From Actinomycetes bacterium (lineage in GTDB: Bacteria > Actinomycetota > Actinomycetes > S36-B12), in NCBI GenBank assembly GCA_030425745.1, contig JAUHZW010000131.1:1-6126 (forward strand): DNA of 6,126 nt, read 5' to 3'. This document shows, one piece after another, positions 1 through 5,053 of this stretch. The notes beneath the pieces were generated by a model. The model ran no database searches. It worked only from the letters and a program-made list of their open reading frames with translations, and was not told the origin of the DNA. A program made the translations under genes and the position numbers. The stretch's first letter is position 1; every line of letters starts with the position of its first letter.

Positions 1-1376
1 GTGCACTTGAAGGTGCAGACATTCGTGTAGTTGATGTTGCGGTTGCGCACGAAGGTGACGTCGTCGCCGTTCGCGTCGCGGCGGAACTCGTCGGCGACCT
101 CGGCGATCGCGGGCACCTCGGGTCCGCGCGCGGTGAACAGGGTGACGAGCTCCTCGACGCCCGGCTCATGACCCTGACGGACGGCGTCGAGCACCTCCCT
201 GACCTGCCCCGAGGCATGGGAGGGGCCGGGGATGAGCGTCGGAGGGAGCCGGTCCGCACCGGAGTACCAGGCGGTGGAGCGGCGGCCGACCTGAATGACC
301 TCGGCACCGATGCCGACGTTGGCGGCCGCCTCGTGGCGCTCGGGGAAGGTGGCACCCGGGTCGTCTCGCCCGAGGCACTCGGCGTCGGAGCGGTCCAGCA
401 CGGCGAATCGCAGCTCGTCGTCCAGCCAACGCTGGGGATCGGCGGCGAACTCCGGGTAGATCGTCAGTCGAGGTGTGAGCGCCAGCCCCCGGGCCTCGAC
501 GGCCGAGCGGAGGTCGTCCAGATGCGGCCACGGCCGTTCGGGGTTCACGTGGTCGGCGGTGATCGGCGAGATGCCGCCGAAGTCGTCGATGCCGGCGTCG
601 ATCAGCGGCCCCGGGTCGTCGACGAGGTTCGGCGGGGCCTGCAGGTGGACGTCTGCCGGGAGGATCTCCCGAGCGAGGCGGATCGTGTCGAGGAGATCGT
701 CCATCGAGCAGGCTGGCGCCGACCGCATGACGGTGTCCGGCTTCGGCACGAAGTTCTGGATGATCACCTCCTGAACGTGACCGAACTCCGCGTGCGAGTC
801 GGCGATCGCCGTGAGGGTGTCGATGCGATCCTGTCGGGTCTCACCGATGCCGACCAGAAGACCGGTGGTGAAGGGGATGGCGAGCTCGCCGGCCCAGCGC
901 AGCGTGGCGAGCCGACGCTCGGGCGCCTTGTCCGGAGCGCCTCGGTGGGCGGGCAGTTCAGGGTTGAGCGACTCGATCATCATCCCCTGACTCGGCGAGA
1001 CGCGTCGCAGGAGCGCCAGCTCGTCACGACTCAGCGCACCGGCGTTGACGTGCGGCAGCAGGCCGGTCCCGTCGAGGATCCGCTCGGCGGCGTGGGCCAC
1101 GTACTCCACTGTGCTGGCGAAACCGTGGGCGGTGAGCCACTCGCGGGCCTGGGGGTAGCGGTCCTCGGGGGCCTCACCGAGGGTGATGAGGGCCTCATGG
1201 CACCCGGCCTCGGCTCCGGCGCGCGCGACGGCCAGCACCTCGTCCATGGGCAGGTAGGCGGAGTCGAGGTGGGCCGGGGACTGGGCGAACGTGCAGTAGC
1301 CGCAGCGGTCGCGACACAGCATGGTGAGCGGGATGAAGACCTTCGGGGAATAGGTGATGCGACGCAGGGCGGTCAC
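1..1376 (-). CDS. fbiC: FO synthase FbiC (CofG-CofH fusion), 3' end beyond window
   Basis: FbiC makes the deazaflavin FO, the chromophore of coenzyme F420, from 5-amino-6-ribitylaminouracil and tyrosine. The CofH half joins the two substrates and the CofG half closes the ring; each half is a radical SAM enzyme. The 458 visible residues begin with YSPKVFIPLTMLCRDRCGYC, which holds the first CxxxCxxC motif (C21, C25, C28). Typical CofG text follows: LITLGEAPEDRYPQAREWL, MMIESLNPELPAHRGAPDK and FTTGLLVGIGET. The last visible residues, RNRNINYTNVCTFKC, are the start of the CofH [4Fe-4S] motif; its third cysteine lies outside the window. The frame is open and unshifted throughout. I chose GTG at 1376 because AGGAGG (1386-1381) lies 4 nt upstream, the same arrangement as the HD-GYP gene at 5791. 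An in-frame ATG at 1391 has no properly spaced ribosome binding site. The N-terminus before C21 is short compared with the longer mycobacterial FbiC. Function is certain; the start is fairly sure. Confidence 0.96.
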   Translation of the reverse strand, partial: MTALRRITYSPKVFIPLTMLCRDRCGYCTFAQSPAHLDSAYLPMDEVLAVARAGAEAGCHEALITLGEAPEDRYPQAREWLTAHGFASTVEYVAHAAERILDGTGLLPHVNAGALSRDELALLRRVSPSQGMMIESLNPELPAHRGAPDKAPERRLATLRWAGELAIPFTTGLLVGIGETRQDRIDTLTAIADSHAEFGHVQEVIIQNFVPKPDTVMRSAPACSMDDLLDTIRLAREILPADVHLQAPPNLVDDPGPLIDAGIDDFGGISPITADHVNPERPWPHLDDLRSAVEARGLALTPRLTIYPEFAADPQRWLDDELRFAVLDRSDAECLGRDDPGATFPERHEAAANVGIGAEVIQVGRRSTAWYSGADRLPPTLIPGPSHASGQVREVLDAVRQGHEPGVEELVTLFTARGPEVPAIAEVADEFRRDANGDDVTFVRNRNINYTNVCTFKC

Positions 1377-1386
1377 TGCGCCTCCT
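1377..1386 (-). promoter_or_regulatory. Ribosome binding site deciding the fbiC start
   Basis: On the minus strand AGGAGG occupies 1386-1381 and is followed by cgca and then GTG at 1376. The same AGGAGG-cgc block with a 4-nt gap precedes the ATG at 5791. This favours the GTG at 1376 over the in-frame ATG at 1391. Confidence 0.7.
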
Positions 1387-1486
1387 GTCATCCTCGGTTG
1401 CCGGCTGATGCTGGCCGGACCCCACCCCCTGCCAGAGCCCTCATCGTGGCACACAGCGCACCGACGAGGCGGCGAACCCCCGCACT

Positions 1487-1563
1487 GCAAGATCTTGCGT
1501 GAAACTGATCACAAGACGTCATATTTGTTTGCGTCATCTACAAACTTGCGACACAATTGTGAT
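1487..1563. promoter_or_regulatory. AT-rich divergent control region with palindromes
   Basis: This region separates the divergent fbiC (start 1376) and the small plus-strand gene (start 1616). Bases 1491-1570 hold 34 G or C in 80 (about 43%), far below the surrounding coding DNA. It contains a perfect 12-bp palindrome GCAAGATCTTGC (1487-1498) and a perfect 10-bp palindrome CACAATTGTG (1552-1561). The inverted pair ATCACAA (1508-1514) and TTGTGAT (1557-1563) is also present, as is TTGCG three times (1495, 1529, 1546; spacings 34 and 17 bp). These look like binding sites for one or more dimeric regulators. I cannot name the regulator. The TTGTGAT half-sites resemble CRP-family half-sites, but that is only a resemblance. 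Confidence 0.5.
1529..1557 (+). promoter_or_regulatory. Possible promoter of the 54-residue gene
   Basis: TTGCGT (1529-1534) and CACAAT (1552-1557) are separated by exactly 17 bp and match the vegetative -35 and -10 hexamers at 3 and 4 positions. The -10 lies inside the CACAATTGTG palindrome, so a repressor bound there would block it. Transcription would start near 1564, about 50 nt before the ATG at 1616. The hexamers are weak and other pairings in this AT-rich stretch are possible. Confidence 0.3.
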
Positions 1564-1600
1564 GTTCGCCGGGAGACCCCCGAAGAACACCACACGAAAG

Positions 1601-1606
1601 AAGGAG
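1601..1606 (+). promoter_or_regulatory. Ribosome binding site of the 54-residue gene
   Basis: AAGGAG at 1601-1606 sits 9 nt before the ATG at 1616. It supports translation of this short reading frame and fixes its start. Confidence 0.75.
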
Positions 1607-1615
1607 TGATCCTCC

Positions 1616-1780
1616 ATGTCACTGGCCAAGGTCTTCACCAACCTCTTCGGCACCGAGTCGCTCGACCAGGAGTCGGCTCGCCGCCGGAGCATCCACCGCG
1701 AGTGGGACCGTCAGCGGTCGCAGGCGGTGACTCCCGCCGAGCGCAACGAGATCGACGCGATCTTCTCCCGCTCGCTCTAG
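1616..1780 (+). CDS. Small uncharacterised protein, 54 residues
   Basis: I do not recognise this protein. It begins MSLAKVFTNLFGTESLDQ and ends with a TAG stop. It has a short hydrophobic, possibly amphipathic N-terminal stretch (residues 1-11). A charged, probably helical middle follows, rich in arginine (8 of 54 residues) around RRRSIHREWDRQRSQ, and the protein ends PAERNEIDAIFSRSL. There is no signal peptide, transmembrane segment or cysteine, so a soluble cytoplasmic protein or small binding partner is most likely. Evidence that it is real: AAGGAG 9 nt before the ATG, third codon positions almost all G or C, its own AT-rich upstream control region, and a strong hairpin terminator 60 bp after the stop. 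It is the only plus-strand gene in the window and diverges from fbiC. The basic middle could contact nucleic acid or an acidic partner, but this is inference. Confidence 0.75.
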   Translation: MSLAKVFTNLFGTESLDQESARRRSIHREWDRQRSQAVTPAERNEIDAIFSRSL

Positions 1781-1795
1781 GAGCCCCGGCTCGCC

Positions 1796-1809
1796 GGCCC
1801 GGAAGGGCC
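1796..1809 (+). other. Short hairpin with GGAA loop after the small gene
   Basis: GGCCC (1796-1800) and GGGCC (1805-1809) form a 5-bp stem around a GGAA loop, which fits the stable GNRA type. It starts 15 nt after the stop codon of the 54-residue gene. It may protect the 3' end of the transcript or simply be chance in GC-rich DNA. Confidence 0.3.
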
Positions 1810-1840
1810 CGCTTCCCGCGGCCGAGCACGGCCACCACGC

Positions 1841-1870
1841 AAGCCCCCGACCCACCAGGGACGGGGGCTT
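1841..1870. terminator. Bidirectional hairpin terminator between convergent genes
   Basis: AAGCCCCCG (1841-1849) pairs perfectly with CGGGGGCTT (1862-1870) over 9 bp around a 12-nt loop, in which CCC and GGG can pair further. It lies 60 bp after the small plus-strand gene and 23 bp beyond the stop of the minus-strand rhodanese, so it can end transcripts from both sides. There is no long T run in either direction, as is common for actinobacterial terminators. Confidence 0.75.
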
Positions 1871-1890
1871 CGTCGTGAGCCCTGCGGCGT

Positions 1891-1910
1891 CGGTCAGGCG
1901 ACCCTGACCG
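1891..1910 (-). terminator. Hairpin spanning the rhodanese stop codon
   Basis: CGGTCAGG (1891-1898) and CCTGACCG (1903-1910) form a perfect 8-bp stem with a 4-nt loop. The rhodanese TGA (1896-1894) lies within one arm. Together with the hairpin at 1841-1870 it makes a tandem pair at the end of the rhodanese transcript. A role in termination or 3'-end protection is inferred. Confidence 0.45.
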
Positions 1911-2202
1911 GAAGCCCGGTGGATCGCCAGGCACTCGTGCCACCCCGCACGTTGACGGCTGCCACACCGCGACGGGACAGGTAGTCGACGACCTCCTGAC
2001 TGCGATTGCCGGTCTCGCAGATTACCCAGATCGGCTCGCCCGCGGCGAAGTCATCGGCCCGCAGCGGCACCGACCCCATGGGCAGGTGCTCAGCTCGCGG
2101 AACATGGCCGCCGACGTACTCGTGACGCTCACGCACGTCGATGATGCGCTCACCACGCTGACAGGCAGCGGCGAGGTCGATGACGGAACGATGGGTGATC
2201 AT
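1894..2202 (-). CDS. Single-domain rhodanese-like sulfurtransferase
   Basis: The 102-residue protein is one rhodanese domain, the usual length for the stand-alone type. These enzymes carry sulfane sulfur as a cysteine persulfide and pass it to acceptors such as thiols or cyanide. Visible landmarks are the IIDVRERHEYVGGHVPRAEH block (residues 20-39) and the active-site loop C62-E-T-G-N-R-S68, with C62 as the persulfide cysteine. The final NVRGGTSAW is also typical. There is no signal peptide, so it acts in the cytoplasm. The ATG is preceded by AGAGG (2215-2211) 8 nt upstream. It has its own promoter region in the 77-bp gap after xthA, with a CsoR/CstR-type operator. That suggests induction by persulfide stress (CstR-like) or by copper (CsoR-like). 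No csoR or cstR gene is visible here. The physiological acceptor is unknown. Confidence 0.9.
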   Translation of the reverse strand: MITHRSVIDLAAACQRGERIIDVRERHEYVGGHVPRAEHLPMGSVPLRADDFAAGEPIWVICETGNRSQEVVDYLSRRGVAAVNVRGGTSAWRSTGLPVRVA

Positions 2203-2231
2203 GCGGTGTTCCTCTCGTTGACGGGAGCACC

Positions 2232-2237
2232 ACTATA
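2232..2237 (-). promoter_or_regulatory. Probable -10 element of the rhodanese promoter
   Basis: On the minus strand TATAGT (2237-2232) matches the TATAAT consensus at 5 of 6 positions and overlaps the edge of the CsoR/CstR-like palindrome. Transcription would start near 2225, leaving a leader of a little over 20 nt before the ATG at 2202. I see no good -35 at the expected spacing, so the promoter may be weak or need an activator. Confidence 0.5.
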
Positions 2238-2251
2238 CCCCGGGGGGTATA
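2234..2251. promoter_or_regulatory. CsoR/CstR-type operator upstream of the rhodanese
   Basis: TATACCCC-GG-GGGGTATA is an inverted repeat with 8-bp perfect arms and a 2-bp centre. Long C/G tracts flanked by TATA are the signature of operators bound by the CsoR family of tetrameric repressors (CsoR and RicR for copper, CstR for persulfides). It lies 31 bp before the rhodanese ATG and overlaps its likely -10, the right place for repression. Because the regulated gene is a sulfurtransferase, a CstR-like persulfide sensor is the best guess; a copper sensor cannot be excluded. Confidence 0.75.
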
Positions 2252-2279
2252 TGCCCGCAGTCGGGCCAGGGTCACCGGA

Positions 2280-3095
2280 TCAGCCGAAGTCCACGATCAG
2301 CGGGGCGTGGTCGCTCCAGCGCTCGGCATAGGTCGGGGCACGCCCGACGACGGCCTGCCGGGCCAGGTCGGCCAGACCCGGTGTGGCCACCTGGTAGTCG
2401 ATCCGCCAGCCCGCATCGTTGTCGAAGGCCTGGCCCCGCCACGACCACCACGTGTAGGGCCCCGGCCCCTCTCCCCCGAGCTGCCGGCCCAGATCCACCC
2501 AGTCGCGGGCGAACCAGGCGTCGAGGTGAGCACGCTCGTCCTCCAGGAAGCCGGCCTTGCCGCGATTGCCCTTCCAGTTCTTGATGTCCACCTCGCGGTG
2601 AGCGACGTTGAAGTCACCGCACACCAGGACGTGGCCCTTGCGACGGGCCGCCGAGCGCCGGAGTTGGGCGAGGCGGGCGTCCATGCCGTCGAGGAAGGCG
2701 TACTTGTCGACCTGCTTGGGAGTGTCCACCTCGCCGGAGTGCACATAGGCGGACACGACGGTGAGCGGCCCAACCGGTGTCTCGAGATCGGCCTCGATCC
2801 AGCGGCCGAGGCCATCCATGCCCGGCTGCTTGGTGACATCGCGCACCGCACGAGGCTCGGCACGCGTGAGGATCGCCACGCCCGCGCGTCCCTTGTCGGG
2901 GGCCTCCGAATGCGCCACATGCCAGTCCGCCAGCGGTGAGCTCTCGAGGACGTCATCGACCTGGGCGCGGGTCGCCCGGACCTCCTGCAGGCACAGGACA
3001 TCGGCACCCGAGTCGGCGAGCCACTGGAGTCCGCCTCGCCGGTCGGTGGCACGGATGCCGTTCAGGTTGGCCGTGACGACGCGCAGCCCGGTCAT
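2280..3095 (-). CDS. xthA: Exodeoxyribonuclease III / AP endonuclease
   Basis: The 271-residue protein is a full-length member of the exonuclease III family. These Mg-dependent enzymes cut DNA at abasic sites and degrade one strand from 3' ends in base excision repair. The conserved active-site blocks appear in order: ANLNGIRA (N12), LQEVRA (metal ligand E38), AYVHSG (Y117), GDFNVAHREVDIKN (D161, N163), GWRIDY (D233) and SDHAPL (D262, H263, the catalytic pair). Nothing is missing. The ATG at 3095 overlaps the TGA of the upstream GMC oxidoreductase gene as ATGA. GAGG (3106-3103), inside that gene, lies 7 nt before the ATG, so the two are probably co-transcribed and translationally coupled. The pairing of a repair nuclease with an oxidoreductase has no obvious reason. 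The product is sure; the symbol follows the family. Confidence 0.96.
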   Translation of the reverse strand: MTGLRVVTANLNGIRATDRRGGLQWLADSGADVLCLQEVRATRAQVDDVLESSPLADWHVAHSEAPDKGRAGVAILTRAEPRAVRDVTKQPGMDGLGRWIEADLETPVGPLTVVSAYVHSGEVDTPKQVDKYAFLDGMDARLAQLRRSAARRKGHVLVCGDFNVAHREVDIKNWKGNRGKAGFLEDERAHLDAWFARDWVDLGRQLGGEGPGPYTWWSWRGQAFDNDAGWRIDYQVATPGLADLARQAVVGRAPTYAERWSDHAPLIVDFG

Positions 3096-4603
3096 GCAGC
3101 CACCTCGTCCCAGTCGGTCTCGGCCGCGACCCGCAGCGCCAGAGCAGCGATGGTGAGCGCCGGATTCTGGGCGGCCGAGGAGGGGAAGAACGCGGAGTCG
3201 ACGACGAGCAGGTTCGGCACGTCATGCGAGCGACAGAGCGGGTCGAGGACGCTGGTCGAGGGATCCGTGCCGCCGACCGCCGTTCCACACATGTGGCTGT
3301 TCATGTCGATGGTGAAGCGCTGCTCGAAGAAGCCGCTGTAGCCCGCCCTGCGCATGATCTGCTTGGCCCGCGCGAGCAGGGCCTCGTGGCGGTCGTAGTT
3401 GGTGCGCCGCCAGGACACCCGGATGCGACCATCGGGGTCCACCGTGACGCGGTTGTGCACCGACGGCAGGTCCTCGCTCATCACCACACCCTCGACGCTG
3501 TGATCAGCGATGCGGTCGAGCGCCCGTCGCGGCACGCGCGTCGCGTGGGACTTCATCATCGATCCTTGGACCTTGCCGATCAACTGGATCGTGCCGCCGG
3601 GGAAGCCGTCGCCCAGATCGTCGTAGAAGTCATGCACACACAGGGTCTTCTGGAAGACCACATCGTTGCGGCGTCGCGGATCCACGGCCGCGAAGTGCGT
3701 GTTGTTGTGCACCATGTAGTTGCGGCCGACGAGGCCGCTGGAGTTGGCGATGCCGGTGGGCAGCTCGTCCGTGCGGCTGGCGAGCAGGAGCGCGGCAGAG
3801 TTGGCGGCTCCTGCGGAGATCACGAAGGCCGAGCCCTCGACTTCGAGCGGCTCACCGTCCAGTTCACCGTGCAACCGCACCACCCGGCCATGCTTGTCGA
3901 GCTCGATGCGCCGGATCAGCGCCCCGGTGCGCAGCCGGACGGATCCGCCGGCGAGCGCCGGCCCGAGGGCGCACGTCTCGGAGTCTGACTTGGCTCCCAG
4001 CCGGCACGGGAATCCGTCACACGTCTGGCAGCGCTGGCAGGCGCCACCCGGACGCAGATCGATGCCGATGGCGGTGTCCGACGGATGCAGCCCCTGGCCG
4101 GCCAACCGGTCGGCGACCTCCTGCACGTAGGGCTCATGCGGCAGCGGCGGGAAGGGGAACGGGCGGCTGCGCCACGGCTCCGAGGGGTCCAGGCCGGTGG
4201 AGCCGTGCACCCGGTACAGCGACTCGGCCTGCGTGTAATACGGCTCGATGTCCGCATAGGTGAAGGGCCAGGCCGGTGAGACGCCCGCCGGGAACTCGGT
4301 GCGCGTGAAGTCGCGTTCCCGGAAGCGTGGAAGGGCGGCGCCGTACAGCTTGGTGTTGCCGCCCACGACGTAGTGCACGCCGGGATGGAACGGCTCGTCG
4401 TCGTCATCGAGCCAGGTCTCCTCGGGCTTGTAGCGGCGGTCGAGGAACACGGCCTCCGGCTCCCAGTTCTCAGGTTCGCGCGGCAGTGTCTGACCACGTT
4501 CGAGGACAAGGGTGTCGATGCCGCGCTGGGCAAGGCCCCAAGCCAGGGTGCCACCACCCATGCCACTGCCGACGATGACGACGCGGGCGCTCTCTCGGAT
4601 CAT
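3092..4603 (-). CDS. GMC-family FAD-dependent oxidoreductase
   Basis: The 503-residue protein belongs to the glucose-methanol-choline oxidoreductase family, which oxidises alcohol or sugar hydroxyl groups with bound FAD. The N-terminal Rossmann motif VVIVGSGMGGGTLAWGLA (residues 8-25) binds the ADP part of FAD, ending in LERG (E35). The C-terminal block SHMCGTAVGGTDP gives the probable catalytic H437, and VVDSAFFPSSAAQNPALTIA gives the paired N480. A cysteine group, C189-x2-C192-x2-C195-x4-C200-x10-C211, lies between the FAD and substrate parts. Some GMC dehydrogenases carry an iron-sulfur cluster, so a cluster or disulfides are possible, but this is inference. No signal peptide or twin-arginine motif is seen, so it is probably cytoplasmic. 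The substrate cannot be told. The start at 4603 has only a weak AGG upstream; an ATAGGTT sequence at -7 to -13 could instead be a -10 for a leaderless mRNA. Its end overlaps xthA by 4 nt. Confidence 0.92.
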   Translation of the reverse strand: MIRESARVVIVGSGMGGGTLAWGLAQRGIDTLVLERGQTLPREPENWEPEAVFLDRRYKPEETWLDDDDEPFHPGVHYVVGGNTKLYGAALPRFRERDFTRTEFPAGVSPAWPFTYADIEPYYTQAESLYRVHGSTGLDPSEPWRSRPFPFPPLPHEPYVQEVADRLAGQGLHPSDTAIGIDLRPGGACQRCQTCDGFPCRLGAKSDSETCALGPALAGGSVRLRTGALIRRIELDKHGRVVRLHGELDGEPLEVEGSAFVISAGAANSAALLLASRTDELPTGIANSSGLVGRNYMVHNNTHFAAVDPRRRNDVVFQKTLCVHDFYDDLGDGFPGGTIQLIGKVQGSMMKSHATRVPRRALDRIADHSVEGVVMSEDLPSVHNRVTVDPDGRIRVSWRRTNYDRHEALLARAKQIMRRAGYSGFFEQRFTIDMNSHMCGTAVGGTDPSTSVLDPLCRSHDVPNLLVVDSAFFPSSAAQNPALTIAALALRVAAETDWDEVAA

Positions 4604-4609
4604 GGCGCC

Positions 4610-4615
4610 AACCTA
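4610..4615 (-). promoter_or_regulatory. Possible -10 for a leaderless GMC transcript
   Basis: On the minus strand TAGGTT (4615-4610) fits the TAnnnT pattern and ends 6 nt before the ATG at 4603. Transcription would therefore begin at or next to the A of ATG. Leaderless mRNAs are common in Actinobacteria and the ribosome binding site here is poor. No -35 is recognisable, so this is a weak call. Confidence 0.25.
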
Positions 4616-4654
4616 TCGGGGTGCACCGCGCAGCCGGCGGCATGAATCCGGCAC

Positions 4655-5047
4655 TCAGGGCGTCGTGGGCACCGGGGGCTCGGGGTGGCGGAACAGGATC
4701 GAGGAGATCTCGTCGGGTGCCCGACGCAGCGCACCGACACAGGTCGCGTCGATCCTTCCGGCCGCAGCCATGCGGTCGAGTTCGTCGAAGGCCTCGGAGA
4801 CCGACCACGGCTCCTTGTACGGGCGCTCGCTGGTCAGGGCATCGAAGATGTCGGCCACGCTCACGATCCGCGCCTCGAGCGGGATCTCATCCCCACTGAG
4901 GCCGTGCGGGTATCCCGATCCGTCCAGCGTCTCGTGATGCAGCTCCACGATGTTGCGCATCACCGTGTCGTGGCGCAGTGTGCCGATCCCGAGGTCCTCG
5001 GTGATGCGGTCGACCATCTCGCGACCCTTGGTGGTGTGGGTCTTCAT
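4655..5047 (-). CDS. C-terminal HD-GYP fragment, possible restart product
   Basis: This 130-residue reading frame begins at ATG 5047, three codons after the in-frame TGA, and ends at a TGA. It carries the second part of the HD-GYP domain: KTHT (H4), VELHHETLDGSGYPHGL with the GYP signature (G45-Y46-P47), and LEARIVSVADIFDALTSERPYKEPW. It lacks the upstream HDIGK metal site. GAGGAG (5062-5057) lies 9 nt before the ATG, so ribosomes ending at the TGA could restart here and make this piece in near-equal amounts. Whether it binds the N-terminal piece to rebuild an enzyme is not known. The last dozen or so residues are proline-rich. A standard annotation would probably call this a separate HD-GYP protein, which would hide the interruption. 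Confidence 0.6.
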   Translation of the reverse strand: MKTHTTKGREMVDRITEDLGIGTLRHDTVMRNIVELHHETLDGSGYPHGLSGDEIPLEARIVSVADIFDALTSERPYKEPWSVSEAFDELDRMAAAGRIDATCVGALRRAPDEISSILFRHPEPPVPTTP

Positions 5048-5053
5048 GATCGC

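Noticed and set aside
168..1502. Plus-strand open frame of 444 codons
   Set aside because: It is antisense to fbiC in register with its codons. High third-position GC on the minus strand removes stop codons from this frame. It has no ribosome binding site and no recognisable domain, while the minus strand gives a perfect FbiC.
2307..2939. Plus-strand frame of 210 codons, and a second minus-strand frame over xthA
   Set aside because: Both overlap the complete exonuclease III gene. The alternative minus frame is arginine-, serine- and proline-rich and has no family motif.
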